Shown here: positions 8,107-15,982 of the stretch, piece by piece
How positions within the stretch are numbered: position 1 is the stretch's first letter
Layout: each line of letters opens with the position of its first letter
The notes under the pieces: generated by a model
Told to the model about the DNA's origin: nothing
Database searches by the model: none
Seen by the model: the letters and a program-made list of their open reading frames with translations, nothing else
Translations under genes and position numbers: made by a program
Source of the DNA: an uncultured Ruminococcus sp.
Lineage (GTDB): Bacteria > Bacillota > Clostridia > Oscillospirales > Ruminococcaceae
NCBI RefSeq assembly: GCF_934476685.1
Contig: NZ_CAKSNX010000002.1
Location: 310,001-374,000, forward strand
Direction of reading: 5' to 3'
DNA: 64,000 nucleotides

Positions 8107-9273
8107 GTGAATATTTTCAGAAAAATAATATGCCTGTCTGCGGCTTTCTGTTTTGCTGCTGTAATGGTCTATGTGAACACTGCGGAGGTTTATGCAGAGG
8201 ATCTCAGCAGTATCAGTGCCAAAAGTGCAATAGTTTATGCCCCTGAAACAGGGGATATACTGTTTGAAAAAAATGCTTACGAGAAGCTGCCAATGGCAAG
8301 CACAACTAAAATAATGTCTGCGCTCATAGTGCTAGAACAGGACGATATCGACGAGAAATTTGTTGTTGATTCACAGGCGATACAGACAGAAGGCTCTTCA
8401 ATGGGGCTTAAAGAGGGCGACAAAGTTTCCCTGCGTGATCTGGCTTGCGGAATGTTGCTGCCAAGCGGAAATGATGCCGCTAATGCTGCTGCCGTAATGG
8501 TTGCAGGAGATGTTGAAAGCTTTGTTGATATAATGAATCAACGTGCAGAAATTTATGGCTTGGTCAATACTCATTTTGTAACTCCATCGGGTCTTGATGA
8601 TCACACAGATGAGCATTATTCAACAGCCTATGATATGGCTCTGCTTGCGTCAGAGGCTATGAAAAACCAAGCGTTCAGAGATATCTGCGGACGATCGTCT
8701 ATAAAACTGAATTTCGGTGATCCGCCATTTGACCGTTGGCTTACTAACTCTAATAAGCTGCTTAAAAGGAGCGACGATATAACAGGCGTTAAGACTGGTT
8801 TTACGGATAAAGCGGGAAGATGCCTAGTGTCAGCCTGCAAGCGCAATGGGACGGAACTTATATGCGTGACCTTGAATGCGCCTGATGATTGGAACGACCA
8901 TATGAAACTTTATGACAGGACATTTGACTTCTTATCAGAACAGCGTATCGATTCTCCATTTGAGGGTATTGAAATCGATGTGGCAGGCGGTGCATCTGAT
9001 AAGGTCAGGTGTATTACTGAAAGCACTTCGGCAGTTTTGCTTAACAGCAGAGCATCTGAAGTAACGTATAAGGTTTATGTTTCAAGATTCCTTTATGCTC
9101 CAGTAGAAAAGAATGATGAAGTCGGCAGGGTAGAGTATTATTATAATGACAGAAAAATTTCAGAAAAGCCGATTCTTGCTGCTGAAAGCGTGGAGTTCAG
9201 CCATACTGATGCAGAGCCGTCGGTGCTTGAACATTATTGGTCAAAATTCAAAAGCTTGTTTGAATGTGGATAG
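8107..9273 (+). CDS. dacF: D-alanyl-D-alanine carboxypeptidase (DacF/PBP5 type)
   Basis: A 388-residue secreted penicillin-binding protein. A signal peptide spans about the first 30 residues, ending in VYAEDLS. The three active-site motifs are all present: ASTTK (SxxK nucleophile), SGN within LPSGNDAANAAA, and KTG in GVKTGFTDKAGR. A C-terminal beta domain follows. The enzyme trims the terminal D-Ala of peptidoglycan stem peptides outside the membrane. The position after gerW favours a DacF-like role in cortex or sporulation wall, but vegetative DacA-type function cannot be excluded. The GTG start at 8107 has AAGGGAAG just upstream, part of a small CCCTT/AAGGG hairpin (8081-8096) that may dampen initiation. 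Confidence 0.93.
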   Translation: MNIFRKIICLSAAFCFAAVMVYVNTAEVYAEDLSSISAKSAIVYAPETGDILFEKNAYEKLPMASTTKIMSALIVLEQDDIDEKFVVDSQAIQTEGSSMGLKEGDKVSLRDLACGMLLPSGNDAANAAAVMVAGDVESFVDIMNQRAEIYGLVNTHFVTPSGLDDHTDEHYSTAYDMALLASEAMKNQAFRDICGRSSIKLNFGDPPFDRWLTNSNKLLKRSDDITGVKTGFTDKAGRCLVSACKRNGTELICVTLNAPDDWNDHMKLYDRTFDFLSEQRIDSPFEGIEIDVAGGASDKVRCITESTSAVLLNSRASEVTYKVYVSRFLYAPVEKNDEVGRVEYYYNDRKISEKPILAAESVEFSHTDAEPSVLEHYWSKFKSLFECG

Positions 9274-9321
9274 TTAAGTTAAAATGCGGTGATCTTAGCC
9301 GCATACATAAAAGGAGAAGTT

Positions 9322-10050
9322 ATGGAAAAAGTAAGAATACAGAAAATAATTGCAGAAAGCGGTATGTGTTCCAGAAGAAAAGCTGAGGAATTTATCGCAG
9401 CCGGAAAAGTTAAAGTTAATGGTCATCCATGCAGTCTGGGCGACAAAGCGATTCCAGGCAAAGACCTTATTACCGTTGACGGAAACAAGATCTTAGTTGC
9501 AAAGCGCAGAAATCTATATTACATCATGCTCCACAAGCCAAGAGGATATGTAACGACTATGAATGATGAGCTTGACAGAAAGTGCGTTACCGAGCTGCTT
9601 TCTGATTTTCCTGAAAGAGTTTATCCAGTGGGAAGACTGGATAAGAACTCAGAAGGTCTGCTGCTGCTCACAAATGACGGTAATTTTGCAAATGATATCA
9701 TGCATCCGTCAAAGCATGTTTCAAAAACATATCGTGTTACAGTACGTCCTGACATAAATGATGAACAGCTTGTACAGCTTGCGTCTGGTGTTGTTATCGA
9801 CGGCAGAAAAACAGCTGAATGTTCCGTAGTTGTATTGGACAAGCAGCCTGGTAGAGTAGTCCTTCAGATGACGATACATGAGGGCAGAAACAGACAGATC
9901 AGAAAAATGTGTGAGGCAGTAGGACTTGAAGTCGCAAGACTTAAACGTACAGCTATCGGTCCGTTAAAGCTTGGTATGCTCCAACCCGGAGAATACAGAG
10001 AGCTTAAACCTGACGAACTCAGAGCTATAAGAACAGCAATTTCAAAATAA
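9322..10050 (+). CDS. rluB: 23S rRNA pseudouridine synthase, RluB/RsuA family
   Basis: A 242-residue protein with an N-terminal S4 RNA-binding domain (VRIQKIIAESGMCSRRKAEEFIAAGKVKVNG) and the RsuA-family catalytic motif VGRLDKNSEGLLLLTNDG, where the Asp is the nucleophile. EGRNRQIRKMCEAVG is also diagnostic. It isomerises uridine in rRNA; RluB is the usual Firmicutes member, though RsuA-like target choice cannot be told from sequence. The start at 9322 is chosen from AAGGAGA 5 nt upstream. It is often found downstream of scpB in Clostridia, consistent with this operon. Confidence 0.93.
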   Translation: MEKVRIQKIIAESGMCSRRKAEEFIAAGKVKVNGHPCSLGDKAIPGKDLITVDGNKILVAKRRNLYYIMLHKPRGYVTTMNDELDRKCVTELLSDFPERVYPVGRLDKNSEGLLLLTNDGNFANDIMHPSKHVSKTYRVTVRPDINDEQLVQLASGVVIDGRKTAECSVVVLDKQPGRVVLQMTIHEGRNRQIRKMCEAVGLEVARLKRTAIGPLKLGMLQPGEYRELKPDELRAIRTAISK

Positions 10051-10052
10051 TT

Positions 10053-10088
10053 AAAGGGAGCATTTCGCTAATTGAAATGCTCCCTTTT
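10053..10088. terminator. bidirectional terminator between rluB and the sirtuin gene
   Basis: Perfect 14-bp hairpin AAAGGGAGCATTTC / GAAATGCTCCCTTT with a 7-nt loop, A-rich on one side and T-rich on the other, between convergent genes. Confidence 0.9.
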
Positions 10089-10095
10089 GTCTGCG

Positions 10096-11112
10096 CTAAA
10101 TTTTGATCTCTGACAGAACTTCTCCGACTTTTTCGTGTATGACCAGATCAGCCTGACTGTCCATAGGCGTAGCGTCACGGTTTATAAGCACAAGATTTCT
10201 TCCTCTGAAATATCTCACCATACCTGCCGCAGGGTACACCGTAAGTGATGTGCCTGCAATGATAAGTGTATCACAATTCTCTATCTGTTTTACAGCCTCG
10301 GTAACTGTGTTGTTGTCAAGTCCCTCTTCATAAAGCACCACATCAGGCTTTATCACACCTCCGCAGGAGCAGGTCGGTATACCCTCTGAATTCAGGATAT
10401 CCTCAGCAGTATAAAATCTTCCACATTCCATGCAGTAGTTTCTCAGCACCGAACCATGGAGTTCCAATACATTCTGACTTCCTGCCGCCTGATGAAGTCC
10501 GTCTATGTTCTGAGTGATAACTGCGCTTAAAATGCCTTTCTTCTCCATTTCAGCAAGCTTTAAATGTGCCTTATTAGGCTTAGCGGAAAGGCAAAGCATC
10601 TTATCACGATAAAATCTGTAAAACTCATCTGTTTTCTTCATAAAGAATGTGTGGCTGAGTATCTCTTCGGGCGGATAATCATATTTCTGATTATATAAAC
10701 CATCAACAGAGCGAAAGTCAGGAATACCACTCTCCGTTGAAACTCCTGCACCGCCGAAAAATACTATCCTTTTTGAACTGTTTACGATCTCCTGCAAAGT
10801 CATAGTTTTCCCTCCAGTATTATGTGACAGAGTAATTTTTTTCTGTGTGCCTTTTCTATGCACCTTGACTTTTATTTGTGATTTTTCCTGCAAGGCGGTG
10901 TCACGGATAAGTTTTGTATCAAATGACCGCAGCTTTTTGTCATACAGTACATATTTAGTACAGGTCTTTCTTGTGTTTTGTCTTATATAGCCGCTGGCTT
11001 CTTTAAAGCTGTCCGTGTTCAGCATTATGCGTCCGCTGAATTTGTCATAAACCGTATACCGCTTTGAGTATCCGAAATCTATCGAATCATCAATATACAT
11101 TGTGATAATCAT
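10096..11112 (-). CDS. Sir2-family NAD-dependent deacylase, possible N-terminal extension
   Basis: The C-terminal ~235 residues are a complete class U/bacterial sirtuin: GAGVSTESGIPDFRS (NAD), TQNIDGLHQ, catalytic His in LELHGS, zinc cysteines CMEC and CSC, and AGTSLTVYPAA. It removes acyl groups from lysines using NAD. The frame is open for a further 103 codons upstream, encoding MYIDDSIDFGYSKRYTVYD and a basic stretch, with no match I recognise. A GGAGGG ribosome binding site sits 9 nt before ATG 10803, giving a standard-size sirtuin. Yet the promoter lies at 11183-11211, so the extension is transcribed. Either a longer isoform, an in-frame upstream cistron, or a long leader is possible; I give the longest frame. 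Confidence 0.85.
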   Translation of the reverse strand: MIITMYIDDSIDFGYSKRYTVYDKFSGRIMLNTDSFKEASGYIRQNTRKTCTKYVLYDKKLRSFDTKLIRDTALQEKSQIKVKVHRKGTQKKITLSHNTGGKTMTLQEIVNSSKRIVFFGGAGVSTESGIPDFRSVDGLYNQKYDYPPEEILSHTFFMKKTDEFYRFYRDKMLCLSAKPNKAHLKLAEMEKKGILSAVITQNIDGLHQAAGSQNVLELHGSVLRNYCMECGRFYTAEDILNSEGIPTCSCGGVIKPDVVLYEEGLDNNTVTEAVKQIENCDTLIIAGTSLTVYPAAGMVRYFRGRNLVLINRDATPMDSQADLVIHEKVGEVLSEIKI

Positions 11113-11182
11113 ACTATGGTAATGATCCCAGTATGAATCTGCCCCCGTTTCAAGTTATATTCCTGATATTACCCCTACAAAT

Positions 11183-11211
11183 ATTTTATCACTATGCAAA
11201 TATGTTGTCAA
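11183..11211 (-). promoter_or_regulatory. sigma-A promoter of the sirtuin gene
   Basis: On the minus strand a consensus TTGACA (11211-11206), 17-nt spacer and TAAAAT (11188-11183). It lies about 70 nt upstream of ATG 11112 and about 380 nt upstream of ATG 10803. Confidence 0.7.
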
Positions 11212-11240
11212 GCTGTTGATTTCGACAAAAATCTACATAT

Positions 11241-11283
11241 AAAAACGCACAGGTCCATTTGAAAAGCTTTCCTGTGCGTTTTT
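11241..11283 (-). terminator. terminator of the CHAP/Ig surface protein gene
   Basis: 13-bp perfect stem AAAAACGCACAGG / CCTGTGCGTTTTT with a 17-nt loop, starting 6 nt after the stop of the minus-strand gene. Confidence 0.85.
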
Positions 11284-11288
11284 ATATT

Positions 11289-13514
11289 TTATTTTACCAT
11301 TACCATGACCACAGGGGAGAAACTGCCGACTTTTTTCTCGCCATTAAGTACATAAGCACCTCTTACTTTAACAAATCTCAGACAGGTTTTAGGAAGTCCG
11401 CTTACTGTGCAGGAAGTATCCTTAACTTCTGTGAGCTTTGTAAAGCTGCCTTCTTTTCCTGTTGAAGAAATGTATATCTCATAAGATGAAATACCGTTCA
11501 GTGCTTTCCATGAAGCGCTTATGCTTCCGCTTTTAGTCGATGACGCAGTCATAGTAGTTTTTGCGGGAAGAGTTTTTTCTGAAAGCGTACTTGAATATGA
11601 ACCGAATACAGACTTTCCGTCATAGAGTCTGTAAGCTCTGACTTTGTATTTGTATACAGTTCCGCCGGAAAGCTTGCTGTCAACGAATTTCAATGCAGAT
11701 GTTGTTCTGATCTTATCCCATTTTGCAGTTGAACTGTTGTATCTGTAAACTTCATATCCGTCAGCACCGCTTACAGCTGACCATGATATTCTTAACTCAT
11801 TATCAAGCACAACTGTTGTTTTAAGATTTTTGACCTGTGCAGGAATGATCCTGAAAGTAACAGTCTTGCTGCCTGTGTAATAGCCTTTTCCTGTAAGCTT
11901 TACAGTGGCAGTTCCTGTACTTACATTGTTTGAGTAAGCCACATTGTAGTCATTTGTGCTGCTGAGTTTTTTGCCGTCAAGGGTTATTGTTACAGCAGGT
12001 TTGTGAGCAGAACCATTGTATGTTCTGTCAGGGATAGATGTAGCCGAAGCTTTGGAGATAGGTGTAGTTACTTTAACGTTACAGGTAGCAACCTTTCCGC
12101 CTGTTGTAGTGGCGGATATTTTTGCAGTACCTAAAGCTTTAGCGGTTATCTTGCCGTCCTTTACCGTTGCAACGGAAGTGTTTGATGATTTCCAGACTAC
12201 CGAATCTGTGATCGTTCCTGTTACATTGCCTGTCATAGCAGCTTTTATAGTCTTAGATGAACCCTTTGCAACTGAGCATGATGATGTGTCAAGCTTGACA
12301 GACTTTGCAGGATTTACGCTTATCTGTATTGTCTTTGAAGATGTGTTGCCGAATTTATCTACAGCTGTTGCTTTTATCTTGTATGTGCCTGCAATGCCGT
12401 TGTGATTTGCAAGAAGTACGCTGTAAGATGCGGTAGAACCGCTGAGTTTTGCCGTATAAGTTTTCTTGTATGAACTGCCGCTGACAGGCGTTACTTCAAA
12501 TGTGACCTTGCTTATGCCGCCGACATCTACTGCCTTTGTGCTTACATCAAATCCCTTTGCATTGATATTTTCTGCTTTTAGAGATGAAATAACAGGGGAG
12601 TCTGCGTCAATGTATTTCTTTACTGATTTTGCAATATAATTTCCTGCGGCATCATATGCTGTAAAAGCAACTGTGTATGTTCCGCTTGTACCGCCAAAAT
12701 CAGCTATTTTAAGAACATATTTAAAGTTGGAAGAAGGGTTTGTGTAAGTTTTATATGTAGTAGTTCCGCTTGGAACTGTAATGCCTACCTTTACTTTGGA
12801 AACAGCCTTGTTGTCTGTTATGCTTGCTGATGCAGTAAATCCGCTTGATGTAACCGAGCTTGCTGCCATGTTGGATATTACAGGAGCAGTCTTGTCAGCC
12901 TCTTCAGCAGGAGCTGTTCCTGGGAGCGACTGTGCCTTGCCGTCAATATAGAGTCTGTAATAATAGTGTCTGTCTTTGATAAGTTTTCTGTTTACTACTG
13001 TATATACTGTTCTGTCATCACCTGTGCCTGATGACCATTTGTAATTCTGCTCGATTATTGTGACTTCATCGCCTGAACAGCTTTTTACGATAGCAACGTG
13101 TGAATAATCCTTATCCTGCATTATATCACCAGGCTGAGGAGTTTCTACCGCACGGAGTTCAACATTCTTTCCCCAGCAGTAAACGTCAGGCTTATCATCT
13201 ATAATGTTTATGTTGTATACTGTTACGCCGAACAGCTCGCTGTAAAAACGTGATACATATCCTGCACAGCTGTATTCGCCGACATCTGAGTATGTAGTCA
13301 CATACATTGCGTCAATGCCATAAAAGCTGTCAACTACCTGACCTTCATGATCTACCGTAATAGTTTTTTCAGTGTAACCGGCAGCAGAAGCAGTCAATGA
13401 AACTGATCTGTCAAGCATACTGCCGCATGACATACCAGACATGAATATAGAAATTATCAGAAAAAATATAATAAGTACCGTAACTTTTGCTGTCTGCCTG
13501 TGCTGTATGTTCAT
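11289..13514 (-). CDS. secreted CHAP-domain protein with Ig-like and fibronectin III repeats
   Basis: A 741-residue exported protein. Residues 1-45 form a signal peptide or anchor. A CHAP-type amidase/peptidase domain follows (about 60-195) with Cys83 in YSCAGYVSRFY, His139 in YSHVAIV and Glu155/Asn157 in IIEQNY. Two GBS-Bsp-like Ig repeats (about 215-400; AYDAAGNY and AVDKFGNT ends), a Big_2 domain (VVWKSSNTSVATVKDGKITAKALG), a YNGSAHKPAVTI-type module and two fibronectin III domains complete it. There is no sortase motif, so it is probably released or held by wall binding. CHAP enzymes cut peptidoglycan cross-bridges or amide bonds. AAGGAGGA precedes the start. Confidence 0.9.
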   Translation of the reverse strand: MNIQHRQTAKVTVLIIFFLIISIFMSGMSCGSMLDRSVSLTASAAGYTEKTITVDHEGQVVDSFYGIDAMYVTTYSDVGEYSCAGYVSRFYSELFGVTVYNINIIDDKPDVYCWGKNVELRAVETPQPGDIMQDKDYSHVAIVKSCSGDEVTIIEQNYKWSSGTGDDRTVYTVVNRKLIKDRHYYYRLYIDGKAQSLPGTAPAEEADKTAPVISNMAASSVTSSGFTASASITDNKAVSKVKVGITVPSGTTTYKTYTNPSSNFKYVLKIADFGGTSGTYTVAFTAYDAAGNYIAKSVKKYIDADSPVISSLKAENINAKGFDVSTKAVDVGGISKVTFEVTPVSGSSYKKTYTAKLSGSTASYSVLLANHNGIAGTYKIKATAVDKFGNTSSKTIQISVNPAKSVKLDTSSCSVAKGSSKTIKAAMTGNVTGTITDSVVWKSSNTSVATVKDGKITAKALGTAKISATTTGGKVATCNVKVTTPISKASATSIPDRTYNGSAHKPAVTITLDGKKLSSTNDYNVAYSNNVSTGTATVKLTGKGYYTGSKTVTFRIIPAQVKNLKTTVVLDNELRISWSAVSGADGYEVYRYNSSTAKWDKIRTTSALKFVDSKLSGGTVYKYKVRAYRLYDGKSVFGSYSSTLSEKTLPAKTTMTASSTKSGSISASWKALNGISSYEIYISSTGKEGSFTKLTEVKDTSCTVSGLPKTCLRFVKVRGAYVLNGEKKVGSFSPVVMVMVK

Positions 13515-13953
13515 AGTGGCTGTTCCTCCTTGATTTATTTATAACCAAAAATATTTTGTGAAGATGAAGAATTTGGTTAAATATATACATATTTTAATAC
13601 GATAGTTTTAGAATATCACAAAGGTTACAAAATGACAACAGATTTTCTCCCTGTTCTCCTATTTGCACTAAAACATTCTGCATTTTGCACAATTAAAAAG
13701 GAAATATATTCCCAAAACCGCCTAGATGCGAGATTTTGTGACGTTTTTAATTTGTTTTAACTTTGTAACTTTTTAAACTTTGACGGAGAAAAACTGCAAA
13801 TATAATCGTTTAAGCTGGATAAAATAACGTTTAACAAAAAGTTTGTGCATTTCAGAGAAAATTTTTTAAGGTATTTACAAAATCAAATATTTTGTGCTAT
13901 AATAAATAAGTATGCAATCAAAAAGATCTTAATTTACAGAAAGGAAGCTGACA
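13515..13953. other. intergenic region between divergent genes, 439 nt
   Basis: AT-rich divergent region. On the minus strand TTGTCA (13638-13633), 17 nt, TATTCT (13615-13610) is a moderate promoter for the CHAP gene, with a GGTTAC box in its spacer. GTAAC/GTTAC-type words recur (13623, near 13765). On the plus strand the promoter at 13874 serves the topoisomerase genes. No open frame or known riboswitch was recognised. Confidence 0.5.
13874..13903 (+). promoter_or_regulatory. promoter of the topoisomerase operon
   Basis: TTTACA (13874-13879), 18-nt spacer, TATAAT (13898-13903) with TGC extended -10. About 50 nt before the first ATG. Confidence 0.75.
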
Positions 13954-15945
13954 ATGGCAGGCAAGACTACCAAAAAAGAATACGGCAATGAGGATATAGA
14001 ACTGCTGAAAGGCGCTGACCGAGTAAGAAAGCGTCCGGCAGTAATTTTTGGCTCAGACGGCATAGACGGCTGCCAGCATTCGGTATTTGAGATACTCTCC
14101 AACTCCATTGACGAGGCGAGAGATGGTCATGGCAGCAAGATAATCGTTACACAGTATAACGATAACTCTATTGAAGTCGAGGACTTCGGAAGAGGCTGTC
14201 CCGTAGACTATAATCAGCGTGAAAAAAGATATAACTGGGAGCTTGTTTACTGTGAACTTTACGCAGGCGGCAAGTATAATAATAACAGCGGCGAAAACTA
14301 TGAATATTCTCTCGGACTTAACGGACTGGGCGCTTGTGCTACTCAGTATTCATCTGAGTATATGGACGTTGAGGTATACCGTGACGGATATAAATACGAT
14401 CTTCACTTTGAAAAGGGCGCAAACGTAGGCGGACTGAAAAAGGAAGAGATAAAGAGCAAGAAAACAGGTACAAAAACACGCTGGCGTCCTGACCTTGAAG
14501 TTTTTACCGATATAAATATACATCGTGAGTTCTTTGAAGACGTCATGAAAAAGCAGGCTGTGGTAAACCCCGGCATTTCATTTGTACTCAGGATCCAGCG
14601 TAAGAATAATTCTTTTGAAGAACAGACTTTTTACTATGAAAACGGTATTGCCGATTACGTTAAGGAAATAGCAGGAGAAGATTCCCTTACTTCTGTTCAG
14701 TATTTCACAGGCGACAGAAAGGGACGTGACAGAGAGGATAAGGACAATTATAAGGTAAAGCTCTCCGTTGCATTTACTTTTTCAAATAAAGTGAAGCAGA
14801 TAGAATATTTCCATAACTCAAGCTTTCTTGAGCATGGCGGTTCACCGGAGGACGCTGTAAAATCAGCTTTTGTTTCACAGATAAATGCTTATCTGAAAAA
14901 CAATAATAAATATAATAAAAATGAAAAGCCTATAACTTTTCAGGATGTAGAAGATTGTCTGGTGCTTGTTTCAAGTTCATTTTCTACACAGACTTCTTAT
15001 GCTAACCAGACTAAAAAAGCTATAACAAATAAATTTATCAAGGAATGTATGACTGAGTTCCTTAAGCATAACCTTGAAATTTACTTTATCGAAAATCCTG
15101 ATGAAGCCATAAAGATAGCTGAACAGGTGCTTGTAAATAAGAGAAGCCGTGAAAGTGCTGAAAGCTCACGTCTTAACCTTAAAAAGAAATTGCAGGGTAC
15201 TATCGATCTGTCTAATCAGGTACAGAAGTTCGTTGACTGCCGTTCTAAGGACCTTTCAAAGAGAGAGCTTTATATAGTGGAGGGCGACTCGGCTCTCGGC
15301 TCTGTAAAGCTTGCTAGAGATGCGGAGTTTCAGGCTGTTATCCCTGTTAGAGGAAAGATACTGAACTGTCTTAAAGCCGACTATGATAAAATCTTTAAAA
15401 ATGAGATAATCACAGACCTTATAAAGGTGCTTGGCTGCGGAGTTGAGGTAAATACTGGCAAGAAAAAAGATCTTTCACAGTTCAGCCTTGATAACCTGCG
15501 TTGGAATAAGATAGTTATATGTACCGATGCGGACGTTGACGGTTTTCAGATAAGAACACTTATACTGACTATGCTTTACAGGCTTACTCCTACACTTATA
15601 GAGAAGGGCTATGTCTATATTGCAGAGTCACCGCTCTTTGAGATAACAACAAAGGATAAGACTTATTTTGCCTATGACGAGCCTGAAAAGGATAAGATAC
15701 TTAAAATGATAGGTAATAAGAGCTTTACTCTCCAGCGTTCAAAAGGACTTGGTGAGAACGAAGCCGAAATGATGAGCCTTACAACAATGAATCCTGAAAC
15801 CAGAAGACTTATAAAGGTAAATCCTGATGATGTTGAGCAGACCCAGTGGATGTTCAATATGCTGTTGGGCGATGATCTTGCAGGCAGAAAGGAATTTATC
15901 ACAAATAACGGTGCAGACTATCTCGAAATGGCGGATATTTCTTAA
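13954..15945 (+). CDS. parE: type IIA topoisomerase subunit B (ParE/GyrB-like)
   Basis: A 663-residue ATPase subunit. GHKL motifs are visible: EILSNSIDEARDG (Mg/ATP Asn), VEDFGRGCPVD, and LGLNGLGACATQ. The TOPRIM domain carries EGDSALG and CTDADVDGFQIR, which bind the catalytic metals. It changes DNA topology together with the next gene product. Length fits ParE rather than the longer proteobacterial GyrB. AAAGGAAG precedes ATG. The sequence is of the divergent clostridial type usually annotated topoisomerase IV; whether it acts as decatenase or a second gyrase is not decidable here. Confidence 0.92.
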   Translation: MAGKTTKKEYGNEDIELLKGADRVRKRPAVIFGSDGIDGCQHSVFEILSNSIDEARDGHGSKIIVTQYNDNSIEVEDFGRGCPVDYNQREKRYNWELVYCELYAGGKYNNNSGENYEYSLGLNGLGACATQYSSEYMDVEVYRDGYKYDLHFEKGANVGGLKKEEIKSKKTGTKTRWRPDLEVFTDINIHREFFEDVMKKQAVVNPGISFVLRIQRKNNSFEEQTFYYENGIADYVKEIAGEDSLTSVQYFTGDRKGRDREDKDNYKVKLSVAFTFSNKVKQIEYFHNSSFLEHGGSPEDAVKSAFVSQINAYLKNNNKYNKNEKPITFQDVEDCLVLVSSSFSTQTSYANQTKKAITNKFIKECMTEFLKHNLEIYFIENPDEAIKIAEQVLVNKRSRESAESSRLNLKKKLQGTIDLSNQVQKFVDCRSKDLSKRELYIVEGDSALGSVKLARDAEFQAVIPVRGKILNCLKADYDKIFKNEIITDLIKVLGCGVEVNTGKKKDLSQFSLDNLRWNKIVICTDADVDGFQIRTLILTMLYRLTPTLIEKGYVYIAESPLFEITTKDKTYFAYDEPEKDKILKMIGNKSFTLQRSKGLGENEAEMMSLTTMNPETRRLIKVNPDDVEQTQWMFNMLLGDDLAGRKEFITNNGADYLEMADIS

Positions 15946-15982
15946 CCCCATAGACATAAAAATCTGAGAAAGGAAAAATCTT

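Noticed and set aside
13515..13953. Riboswitch (c-di-GMP type) in the divergent region before the CHAP gene
   Set aside because: Only short GC words stand out; no conserved core or long helices could be assembled.
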